Positions 1 to 5,555 of a DNA stretch of 5,555 nucleotides are shown in pieces (the first letter of the stretch is position 1; every line of letters begins with the position of its first letter). A model generated the notes under the pieces. The model saw nothing but the letters and a program-made list of their open reading frames with translations, was not told the DNA's origin and did not search any database. The translations under genes and the position numbers were made by a program. This stretch comes from Verrucomicrobiota bacterium (lineage in GTDB: Bacteria; Verrucomicrobiota; Verrucomicrobiia; Limisphaerales; JAEYXS01). The stretch is from positions 1-5,555 of the forward strand of contig JAJNBN010000276.1 in assembly GCA_021156225.1 (NCBI GenBank), written 5' to 3'.

Positions 1-7
1 GTCACTG

Positions 8-28
8 GTTTTAATCAGGCCTTAAAAC
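8..28. other. AT-rich inverted repeat GTTTTAA-N7-TTAAAAC
   Basis: GTTTTAA (8-14) and TTAAAAC (22-28) are perfect inverted repeats around a 7-nt GC-rich spacer containing AGGCCT's core. The element lies about 110 bp past the DUF255 stop and near the window edge, so the next gene cannot be seen. It could be part of a terminator, a promoter-proximal operator for an off-window gene, or chance. Confidence 0.25.
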
Positions 29-78
29 TTATGGGTAATGCTTAGCTTCGGAGGAGAGGATTCGTTTCCTCCCCCTTT

Positions 79-99
79 CGATGTTGGATGTTCGATGTT
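79..99. repeat. Three tandem 7-bp units (CGATGTT / GGATGTT / CGATGTT)
   Basis: Positions 79-85, 86-92 and 93-99 are three in-register copies of a 7-mer differing only at the first base. On the minus strand they read AACATCG AACATCC AACATCG. I recall very similar strings, often extended to more units, as dispersed intergenic sequence in Verrucomicrobiota, Lentisphaerota and Planctomycetota. That recollection is not verified here. The repeat lies 40 bp beyond the DUF255 stop codon and has no coding role I can see. Confidence 0.6.
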
Positions 100-102
100 T
101 CC

Positions 103-131
103 CCAATCATTGGCCCGCCGGTGCAACCGGC
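103..131 (-). terminator. Adjacent palindromes just after the DUF255 stop; possible terminator
   Basis: A perfect hairpin with 6-bp arms (GCCGGT at 117-122, ACCGGC at 126-131, loop GCA) begins 8 nt beyond the stop codon at 140-142. An 11-bp palindrome CCAATCATTGG (103-113) follows it. The position suits a 3' transcript end, but no run of T follows on the minus strand. It is therefore not a canonical intrinsic terminator and may only stabilise the 3' end. Confidence 0.3.
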
Positions 132-139
132 TTCGTCAT

Positions 140-2371
140 TTACTTCGCGAGCATCTCCCTCACCTTCCCCGCATCCTTCGTCGGCGGCTGACATGTCGTC
201 CCTGTGCACAGATACACCACAGCCCCGTCCTTCGCCGGCAACGTCTTCGCGAACTCCTCCACCGCACCCACGTTCCCCAGCACCACCTTGTGCGGTTGAT
301 AAACACTATGCGCCGCCTTCAGCAAAGCCTGCGCATCCTTGCTCTTCGCATCCCCCGCGATCACCACTCTCCGCGGCTCTTCTGTCCAGAAGTCCAATGC
401 GAGCAGTGAATACGGCAGTGCATGCGGCATCCGCTGCATCTTTGGCGAGAACAACTTCAACGTCGCCTCCGCCTTCTCGCGATATTCTTTTTTGTCCGTG
501 ATCGCCGCCAGCTTCAGCAACGCCAGCGCCCCCACCGAGTTCGCCGACGGCATCGCCCCGTCGTAATCCTCCTTCGCATTCACGATCAAATCCTTCGTCG
601 TCATGCTCTGGAAGAACCCGCCGTCCTCTTTGTCATAGAACCGCACGATCATCTGATCTGCCAGCGCGATCGCAAAATCCAGATGCTCCGGATTCAACGT
701 CGCCTCATACAACTCCAGCGACCCCGCGAATAAAAACGCGTATGCATCGAAGAGTTGCACCTCATCCCGCTCCCCGTCGCGCCAGCGATGATACAACGTC
801 TTCGTCTTCGCATCCCACAACTTGCCCTTCAGAAACGCGATGTTCCGCTCCGCCGCCTTGATATAAGATTCCTCGCCCAACACTACACCCGCCCGCGCCA
901 TCGCGCCCAGCATCATCCCATTCCACGACGCCAAAATCTTGTCATCCAGATGCGGCCGCACCCGCTTCGCCCGCACCGTGAACATCTTCTCCTTCGCCCC
1001 CTTGAGCAACGTCGCTTCCGCCGTCGTGAGATTTGTATTCACCATGCTCAACACATTCAGATTCTTCAGCGGTTCCGGATGACTATGATCCTCGAAATTC
1101 CCCTTCTCCGTGATGCCATAATACCGGATCACCACCTTCGCCTCCTCCGCGCTCAGCAGTGATTCCAATTCCTTCTTCGTCCAGCAATAGAACTTCCCCT
1201 CCTGCCCTTCGCTGTCCGCATCCTCCGCCGAATAAAATCCTCCCTCTGCATGCGTCATATCCCGCAGCACATACTGGATCACTTCGCGCACCGTCTTCGC
1301 ATGCTGCTCGCTCCCGCTGATCAGATACGCGTCCAGATAGAGCTGCACCAGTTGCGCATTGTCATACAGCATCTTCTCGAAATGCGGCACCAGCCACTGC
1401 GCATCCACCGAGTAACGCGCGAACCCGCCCCCGAGCTGATCATACATCCCGCCCGCCGCCATCCGCTCACACGTGAAGAGCACCATCTTCAGCGCCTCCT
1501 CATCCTTTTGCCGCGAACCCGCGCTCAACAGAAACAACGGCTGCGAAGGCCGCGGAAACTTCGGTGCCCCGCCGAACCCGCCATAAGTCGGCTCATAATC
1601 CTCCTTCAGCGATACCAACGCCTTCTGCACGATCGTCCCATGCAGCAGCGCATTCGTATCCTTCCCCGGCATCGTGAAAGCCGCCAACTGCTTCGTCAGA
1701 TCATTCGCCTGCTCATCCACCTCCGCCCGCCGCGTCACCCACACCTGATGGATCTGTTGCAGCAATTGCAAGAAACTCGGCTTCCCATACTTCGGCTCCG
1801 GCGGGAAATACGTGCCTGCATAGAACGGCTTCAACTCCGGCGTCAGAAAACAATTCAACGGCCAACCGCCGCTCCCCGTCATCGCCTGCGCCGCCGTCAT
1901 ATAGATCTTGTCCACATCCGGCCGCTCCTCGCGATCCACCTTGATGTTGATAAAATTCGCATTCAGGAACTTCGCCAGCTCCTCGCTCTCGAACGACTCC
2001 CGCTCCATCACATGACACCAGTGACACGTCGAGTAACCGATGCTCACCAGGATCGGCTTGTCCTCCTTCCGCGCCCTTGCAAAAGCCTCTTCGCCCCACG
2101 GATACCAATCCACCGGATTATGCTGATGCTGGAGCAGATACGGTGATTTCTCCTTCGCGAGCCGGTTCGTGTGTTTATGCGACATAACAGCAGTAGAATT
2201 CGTGACCGATACAACCGGGTTGGTCAAACCCGCCTTCGTTCCCGACGCCCCCGCCATATCTGGCCCCTTGGCAGATTGAGAACAGCCCGAAGCCGTCAAC
2301 AAAACCCCTGCCAAAGAAACCCACGCCTGGCCTGAACGCGAAAACAAAAACATTCCCTGCAATCTACCCAT
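140..2371 (-). CDS. DUF255/YyaL-type thioredoxin-like protein, predicted lipoprotein
   Basis: This protein belongs to the family of B. subtilis YyaL and animal SPATA20 (COG1331, DUF255/Thioredox_DsbH). It combines a thioredoxin-like domain with an (alpha/alpha)6-barrel-like domain; the biochemical role is not settled. With the ATG at 2371 it has 743 residues, a usual family length. Residues 7-30 form a signal peptide (FLFSRSGQAW, then VSLAGVLLTASGC), with lipobox ASGC and C30 as the predicted lipidated residue. A Ser/Thr-rich linker leads to HTNRLAKEKSPYLLQH, the classic family start, at about 67. The thioredoxin-like motif CHWC is at 116-119, followed by GGWPLNCFLTP and AGTYFPP. The barrel part carries GGGFARYSVD (314-323), PHFEKMLYDN, EDADSEG (383-389), KILASWNG (478-485) and DGAMPSANS (604-612). 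The C-terminal Cys pair is C722/C727 in YLCTGTTC. The start is uncertain: ATGs at 2401, 2353 (737 aa) and 2185 (cytosolic form starting MSHKHTNR) are possible, and none has a well-spaced ribosome binding site. The frame extends to 2665, but that part overlaps a hairpin repeat and is unlikely to be coding. It is probably transcribed separately from the kinase, about 600 bp away. Confidence 0.9.
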   Translation of the reverse strand: MGRLQGMFLFSRSGQAWVSLAGVLLTASGCSQSAKGPDMAGASGTKAGLTNPVVSVTNSTAVMSHKHTNRLAKEKSPYLLQHQHNPVDWYPWGEEAFARARKEDKPILVSIGYSTCHWCHVMERESFESEELAKFLNANFINIKVDREERPDVDKIYMTAAQAMTGSGGWPLNCFLTPELKPFYAGTYFPPEPKYGKPSFLQLLQQIHQVWVTRRAEVDEQANDLTKQLAAFTMPGKDTNALLHGTIVQKALVSLKEDYEPTYGGFGGAPKFPRPSQPLFLLSAGSRQKDEEALKMVLFTCERMAAGGMYDQLGGGFARYSVDAQWLVPHFEKMLYDNAQLVQLYLDAYLISGSEQHAKTVREVIQYVLRDMTHAEGGFYSAEDADSEGQEGKFYCWTKKELESLLSAEEAKVVIRYYGITEKGNFEDHSHPEPLKNLNVLSMVNTNLTTAEATLLKGAKEKMFTVRAKRVRPHLDDKILASWNGMMLGAMARAGVVLGEESYIKAAERNIAFLKGKLWDAKTKTLYHRWRDGERDEVQLFDAYAFLFAGSLELYEATLNPEHLDFAIALADQMIVRFYDKEDGGFFQSMTTKDLIVNAKEDYDGAMPSANSVGALALLKLAAITDKKEYREKAEATLKLFSPKMQRMPHALPYSLLALDFWTEEPRRVVIAGDAKSKDAQALLKAAHSVYQPHKVVLGNVGAVEEFAKTLPAKDGAVVYLCTGTTCQPPTKDAGKVREMLAK

Positions 2372-2405
2372 CCTCTGCTCAAGGTCAAAGCCCCAAACCA
2401 TGCCT

Positions 2406-2560
2406 TTTGGAGTGCTGCGGCTTGACGCAGCTTTCCGCCGAGGCGGCTTGACGCCTCGCCTCCCCGTTCTCAGCAGCGCACCGCTCACGCGACGCCGTTG
2501 CATCGTAGCGCACGCATCCTGCGTGCGAGTTACGCGGCATCTTGCCGCGTTAGTTTCCGG
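2406..2560. repeat. Intergenic cluster of four small perfect hairpins
   Basis: Four perfect inverted repeats occur in about 155 bp. H1: arms 2414-2419/2426-2431, loop GCTTGA. H2: arms 2439-2445/2452-2458, same loop. H3: arms 2509-2516/2520-2527, loop TCC. H4: arms 2532-2539/2543-2550, loop TCT. H1 and H2 share the 12-mer GCGGCTTGACGC (2417-2428 and 2443-2454, 26 bp apart), but their outer arms differ while still pairing. H3 and H4 share GCATCYTGC, again with different, self-complementary outer arms. From memory, similar words on the opposite strand (such as GCGGCAAGATGCCGC) recur between genes in Verrucomicrobiota. This was not checked by search. The cluster lies just upstream of the DUF255 start, so it could fold in that transcript's leader. 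It has no transposase and does not look coding. Confidence 0.75.
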
Positions 2561-2667
2561 GCTTGCGCGCTTTTCCTGTAGTGCTGTTTTGTGGCTATCC
2601 ACACCTGCCTCCTTACTCGCAGCGATTTCCGACAAGCCATTCGTCGGCCTCTCGCCACTGCACACAA

Positions 2668-2763
2668 ACTATCAAAAACCCGCCAGAACACAACAAAAAT
2701 CCATTAGAAAAATACGATTTAATATAAGTATCTGGAATGCAATAACCTGTGATTCAGAAAAAA
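2668..2763 (-). promoter_or_regulatory. AT-rich promoter-like stretch upstream of the DUF255 gene
   Basis: This is the most AT-rich part of an otherwise GC-rich window. On the minus strand, TTGTTG (2691-2696) and GATAGT (2668-2673) are 17 bp apart, matching 3/6 and 4/6 of the sigma-70-type -35 and -10 consensus. Further upstream, TATATTAAAT and a T6 run (2758-2763) offer other weak boxes. If used, a promoter here would give a leader of about 290 nt containing all four hairpins of the repeat. The evidence is composition and weak boxes only. Confidence 0.25.
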
Positions 2764-2866
2764 GCGAACTCCAGAGAAAGCCGCGACGAAGCACCTGCCC
2801 CGTGCTGTCCGCTTCTAGCCGGCAGTCCCAAACCGTCCGCCGAAACTCTCCCCCATCAAGCCACAC

Positions 2867-2892
2867 CTTGGCACATGTACATAAGTGCCGAG
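2867..2892. other. Inverted repeat with ATGTACAT in its loop, 3' of the histidine kinase
   Basis: GGCAC (2870-2874) and GTGCC (2885-2889) pair around a 10-nt loop containing the self-complementary ATGTACAT. Outer bases 2867-2868 pair with 2891-2892, and 2869/2890 is a T-G wobble on the plus strand but an A/C mismatch on the minus strand. It lies about 77 bp after the kinase stop. No T-run follows on the minus strand, so termination is uncertain; an operator-like site is possible. Confidence 0.25.
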
Positions 2893-2968
2893 GTATTCTA
2901 CCACATCTCCCCGAACCCGACAGAAATCTCCATCCTTCTTTTGAACTTTGCGCCTCGCGCTTCCCCCA

Positions 2969-4642
2969 TCACCCCACGCCCCCCGGCAGCTCAATCCAAA
3001 ACCGGCTCCCCTTCCCCGGTTCAGATTCCACCCCCATGCTCCCACCCATCCGTTCCGCCGCCCGTTTGACGATCGCCAACCCTACCCCCGTGCCTGGAAA
3101 CTTCTCTGTCGTATGCAGGCGCTGAAACACACCGAATATCTTGTCCTGATGCTCCGGTGCGATGCCGATCCCGTTGTCCTCCACCCACAGCCGCACCATC
3201 GGCCCTTGCGTTTCCGCCCGCACCCGGATCACCGGCCTCACCCCGGGAGCCACAAATTTAAGCGCGTTGCCCAGCAGATTTGCCACTGCCTGTTCCAGCA
3301 GCGTTTCATTGGCCGTCACCACTGGCCACGGTCCTTGCATCTGCACGCGCGCTCCGGTCCTTTGGATGTCTTCCTCTAAATCCTTGAGCCCTCCCTTCAC
3401 CTGCGCCTCCAGGTCCACCGTCATCAGCGGAAATTCCAGGTGGGTCAGTTCACCATAGTCCAGCAGATCATTGATGAGTTCTGCCATGCGTTCCGCCGCC
3501 TTGTTGATCCGTTGGGCGTAATCCTTTCCCGTCTCATCCAGCGGGACATCTTCCACCAGCGCCGTCGTCAGCATCCTCATCGCCCGGATCGGCGCGCTCA
3601 GGTCATGGGCCATCGTGTACGTCAGGCTCTCTAGGGAATCCATGGCCGTCCGCAATTCCGCCGTCTGTTCGGCCACCTCCTGTTCCAGATTTCCGGCATG
3701 TTGATTCAACGCGTCTTTGGCTTTTCTCAAGGCTTCTTCAATGCGCTTCCTCGCCGTGATGTTGGTGAACAGGATGGCCACCTTCCGGCTTTCTGGCCGG
3801 CCCATTCGGAACGCGTACACATCGAACCACCGGTCGTTGAGGCTCCTCGCTTCATTCACGAATCGCACCGGCTCACCAGAAAGCGCCACCTTGCCAAAGA
3901 TCTCAAACCAATGCGCTTCATGATCCGGCGCGAGTTCCCGCATCCGCTTTCCCGTCGCCTCGCGCAACCCGGTCTGTTTCTCGAAACTCGGGTTGACCTC
4001 CAAAAAACGGTAATCGACCGGCCGGCCCTGGCCGTCAAAGATCATTTCGACCAGGCAGAAGGCTTCATCGATTGAGTTGAACAGGCTGCGGTAGCGTTCC
4101 TCGCTTTCGCGCAATGCCGCTTCCGCCTGTTTGCGTTCGGTGATCTCCACACGCAGTTGCGCATTCAGTTTCTCGGATGCCTCCGTGAGTTCATGCTGGC
4201 GCACCGACCCCAGCACCAGGGCCTCGTTCATCGCCACCGTCTCTTCCTGCAAGTGGGTCGTCTCCATCACTTGTATGATGATCCCCTTCAGGCCTGCGTC
4301 CGCCCTCACGGGCCACATCGTATAGGTCCAGGAGATCCGGTGCGGCTTGGTTTGCTGCAGTTCGCTATGGCTCCCCGGTTCTCCCGTCCGGTACACTTGG
4401 TCCAGCACCCTCTCACAGTCGGACTTCTCCGGCAGCGTTTCGCAAAAAGTTTTCCCCTCGATCTGCTCCTTGGGCTTGCCCGCCAGGCGGCAAAACCCCG
4501 GATTGGCATACCTCACCATCTGGCCCCCTGCCTCCATGATCACCAGCACCATGGGGACGGGCGCGTGCGCCATCACCGCCACGGAGAAACGCGCCAGTTC
4601 GGGTGCCTGCGCGGTCAGGGCCATGGTCAGGTTCGTCTGCAT
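2969..4642 (-). CDS. Soluble PAS-PAS sensor histidine kinase
   Basis: This 557-residue sensor histidine kinase should autophosphorylate on a histidine and pass phosphate to a response regulator that is not in the window. PAS 1 spans about residues 15-130 (YANPGFCRLAGKP at 45-57). A coiled-coil linker follows (about 131-180), then PAS 2 at about 182-300 (ERYRSLFNSIDEAF; YRFLEVNPSFEKQTGL), ending in NITARKR. A second coiled coil (about 301-340) leads to the HisKA domain, with phospho-acceptor H346 in TMAHDLSAPIRAM. The HATPase_c domain shows the N box NLLGNALKF (N459), G1 box EDNGIGIAP (488-496), F box IFGVFQRL and G2 box GTGVGLAIVK (517-526). All catalytic boxes are present. I see no membrane segment or signal peptide, so it should be cytosolic and sense through the PAS domains; the ligand cannot be told. 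It lacks the KaiB-like sensor domain of SasA. The ATG at 4642 lies 7 nt after the kaiC-like stop, with only a weak purine-rich AAAGAGA upstream, suggesting translational coupling. Met7 (4624) is an alternative start. Confidence 0.95.
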   Translation of the reverse strand: MQTNLTMALTAQAPELARFSVAVMAHAPVPMVLVIMEAGGQMVRYANPGFCRLAGKPKEQIEGKTFCETLPEKSDCERVLDQVYRTGEPGSHSELQQTKPHRISWTYTMWPVRADAGLKGIIIQVMETTHLQEETVAMNEALVLGSVRQHELTEASEKLNAQLRVEITERKQAEAALRESEERYRSLFNSIDEAFCLVEMIFDGQGRPVDYRFLEVNPSFEKQTGLREATGKRMRELAPDHEAHWFEIFGKVALSGEPVRFVNEARSLNDRWFDVYAFRMGRPESRKVAILFTNITARKRIEEALRKAKDALNQHAGNLEQEVAEQTAELRTAMDSLESLTYTMAHDLSAPIRAMRMLTTALVEDVPLDETGKDYAQRINKAAERMAELINDLLDYGELTHLEFPLMTVDLEAQVKGGLKDLEEDIQRTGARVQMQGPWPVVTANETLLEQAVANLLGNALKFVAPGVRPVIRVRAETQGPMVRLWVEDNGIGIAPEHQDKIFGVFQRLHTTEKFPGTGVGLAIVKRAAERMGGSMGVESEPGKGSRFWIELPGGVG

Positions 4643-4649
4643 ACGCGTC

Positions 4650-5555
4650 TCAGCGGGTCTCTTTCGGTTCGGGCGCTGCTTCGTTCTCCTGCGCCTTGCG
4701 CGGGCCGGATCGCTTGGGGACTCCCGTGATCAGTCCCAGATAATCCGTCCTTCGCGGATGGATGATCACCAGCCCCTTGTTCGTGATGACATATTCGCGG
4801 ATGTCTTTGCTGTGGTTCCCGCCCCGCATTTTGACCACCACCATCACCTTCCGGAGCTGCCCGTCGATCTCCACATAGCGCAGCCGGATGATGTCATCCG
4901 TGAGGAACGAGATCGCGTAGTGGCTGAACTGCAACGCCGTGAAGGAGTCCTCCACTTCCACGGTACTGAGGATTGTTACCCCCGCCCCCGTCAGTGCCAC
5001 GATCATGCGATAGAGTGATTCCCGGAAATCCGCCCGGAAACCGGGTGCCAGCGCCATCTCAAAGCCCACTAGCGAGTCGATTACCAGCCGCCGGGCTCCC
5101 ACTCGTTTGACTACCTCCAATATCTCATGCATCGTTTCATCCACCGACAGGTCCAGCGGTCGCAGGTAAAGGATTTCCAGTTTCCCCTTCGCTTGCTGCT
5201 TTTTGAAACCCAGCCCAAAACTGTCCGCCCGCTCCACGTAACCCACCGGCCTCTCCTCGAATATCACGATGACTCCCGCTTCTCCCTCGCGCAGCCCCTT
5301 CGCGATGAATTGCGTGGCCAGCGCTGATTTGCCCGTTCCCGTGGGACCGGCCACGAGCACGCTGTCCCCCTCGGGGATGCCTCCGCCCAGCATCCGGTCC
5401 AGATCGGGGATTCCTGTGGAAAGCAGCCGTCCGCTGCCAGGCATCGGTTTATGCTGGGATAATCCGAGCGATCGCGAGAAGGCTTGCAGCCCATTGTCGT
5501 TGATCCGGATCGTGTGCAAGCCCGGCACTGAGGCTTGCCCGCGTAATTTCACGAT
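4650..5555 (-). CDS. KaiC-like double-domain ATPase, partial (5' end beyond window)
   Basis: This is a KaiC-family RecA-superfamily ATPase acting in the cytosol. The window holds the tail of the first (CI) domain and a complete second (CII) domain. Counting from the GTG at 5552, residues 2-26 (KLRG, then an IRINDNGL strand) resemble the end of a KaiC CI domain. The linker follows, then CII from about residue 43 with STGIPDLDRMLGGGIPEGD. Walker A is GPTGTGKS (69-76), the catalytic Glu pair is E99-E100 in VIFEER, and Walker B is RRLVIDS (D159). The strand near 223-243 (LRYVEIDGQL, then VVVKMRG) is typical of KaiC. The tail has an A-loop-like GLITGVP (273-279) and then a short charged Pro/Glu-rich end. 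The GTG at 5552 is probably not the start: the frame is open to the edge and roughly 220 CI residues are missing. The stop lies 7 nt before the histidine kinase start, which implies an operon. Recalled alignment with cyanobacterial KaiC puts S215-F216 at the S431-T432 phosphosites. Whether it works in a clock is unknown; many KaiC homologues outside cyanobacteria do not, so no symbol is given. Confidence 0.9.
   Translation of the reverse strand: MVKLRGQASVPGLHTIRINDNGLQAFSRSLGLSQHKPMPGSGRLLSTGIPDLDRMLGGGIPEGDSVLVAGPTGTGKSALATQFIAKGLREGEAGVIVIFEERPVGYVERADSFGLGFKKQQAKGKLEILYLRPLDLSVDETMHEILEVVKRVGARRLVIDSLVGFEMALAPGFRADFRESLYRMIVALTGAGVTILSTVEVEDSFTALQFSHYAISFLTDDIIRLRYVEIDGQLRKVMVVVKMRGGNHSKDIREYVITNKGLVIIHPRRTDYLGLITGVPKRSGPRKAQENEAAPEPKETR

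Larger units (their letters stand above)
2561..2968. other. Intergenic stretch without a convincing gene
   Basis: Between the kinase stop and the hairpin cluster there are about 400 bp with no open frame that resembles a known protein or has a good ribosome binding site. The stretch holds the inverted repeat near 2867-2892 and the AT-rich tract at 2668-2763. It also has a small possible stem, AGCAC/GTGCT, near 2790-2806. No clear intrinsic terminator for the kinase operon is visible. Confidence 0.5.

Noticed and set aside
1250..2146. Plus-strand 298-codon open frame antisense to the DUF255 gene
   Set aside because: Its composition is dominated by Arg, His, Leu and Gln, as expected from the reverse complement of a GC-rich gene. 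The opposite strand encodes clear conserved motifs.
2406..2560. CRISPR array or integron-like repeat
   Set aside because: The repeats are short hairpins of two different types without regular unique spacers, and no cas or integrase gene is present.
2758..2815. Intrinsic terminator for the kinase operon (T6 on the minus strand)
   Set aside because: The nearest stem (AGCAC/GTGCT) is more than 20 nt from the T-run and only 5 bp long, so the geometry does not fit.
2672..2866. Minus-strand 64-codon open frame between the kinase and the hairpin cluster
   Set aside because: It has no ribosome binding site, no recognisable domain, a Trp/Cys/Phe-rich composition and an overlap with the AT-rich tract. 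It looks like a chance frame.
2815..3045. Minus-strand 76-codon open frame overlapping the kinase 3' end
   Set aside because: It lies partly inside the kinase in another frame and its Gly/Arg-rich sequence has no family resemblance.
2400..3125. Plus-strand 241-codon open frame across the intergenic region
   Set aside because: It reads through the hairpin repeat and into the antisense of the kinase, with no domain. The repeat explains the lack of stops.
4157..5018. Plus-strand open frames antisense to the kinase and KaiC-like genes
   Set aside because: They are shadows of two strongly supported minus-strand genes, with Arg/His-rich translations and no motifs.

Overview
The window carries three leftward (minus-strand) protein genes. 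In transcription order they are: the 3' part of a KaiC-type RecA-superfamily ATPase gene (4650-5555, running off the right edge), a soluble PAS-PAS sensor histidine kinase (2969-4642), and a DUF255/YyaL-type thioredoxin-like protein with an apparent lipoprotein signal (140-2371). No rRNA, tRNA, CRISPR array, IS element or phage gene is visible.

The organism looks like a GC-rich free-living bacterium. Two intergenic repeats resemble, from memory, short repeats common in Verrucomicrobiota and related PVC-group genomes. One is a cluster of four small perfect hairpins (about 2406-2560). The other is three tandem 7-bp GATGTT-containing units (79-99). Together with a lipoprotein form of DUF255, these suggest Verrucomicrobiota, but this is an inference without a database search.

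Right half (2969-5555): the KaiC-like gene ends 7 nt before the histidine kinase start, so the two almost certainly form an operon. The KaiC reading frame is open to the window edge. Its first visible residues match the end of a KaiC CI domain, so the product is a double-domain KaiC whose CI ATPase lies mostly outside the window. No kaiB or response regulator is seen here. The likely logic is an ATPase state or timer module feeding a PAS-regulated phosphorelay kinase, with the receiver encoded elsewhere.

Middle (2372-2968): about 600 bp without a convincing gene. It holds an AT-rich promoter-like stretch (about 2668-2763) and, next to the downstream gene, the four-hairpin repeat. The longest open frame for the DUF255 protein reads back through the repeat to 2665, but its first 98 codons are judged to be non-coding repeat and leader. 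The start is placed at 2371, where a signal peptide with lipobox follows.

Left end (1-139): the region after the DUF255 stop holds a perfect hairpin, the 7-bp tandem repeat and an AT-rich inverted repeat, but no gene.

No clearly unprecedented system was found. The most unusual items are the constant-core, variable-arm hairpin cluster and the KaiC homologue whose canonical phospho-threonine position appears to be phenylalanine.
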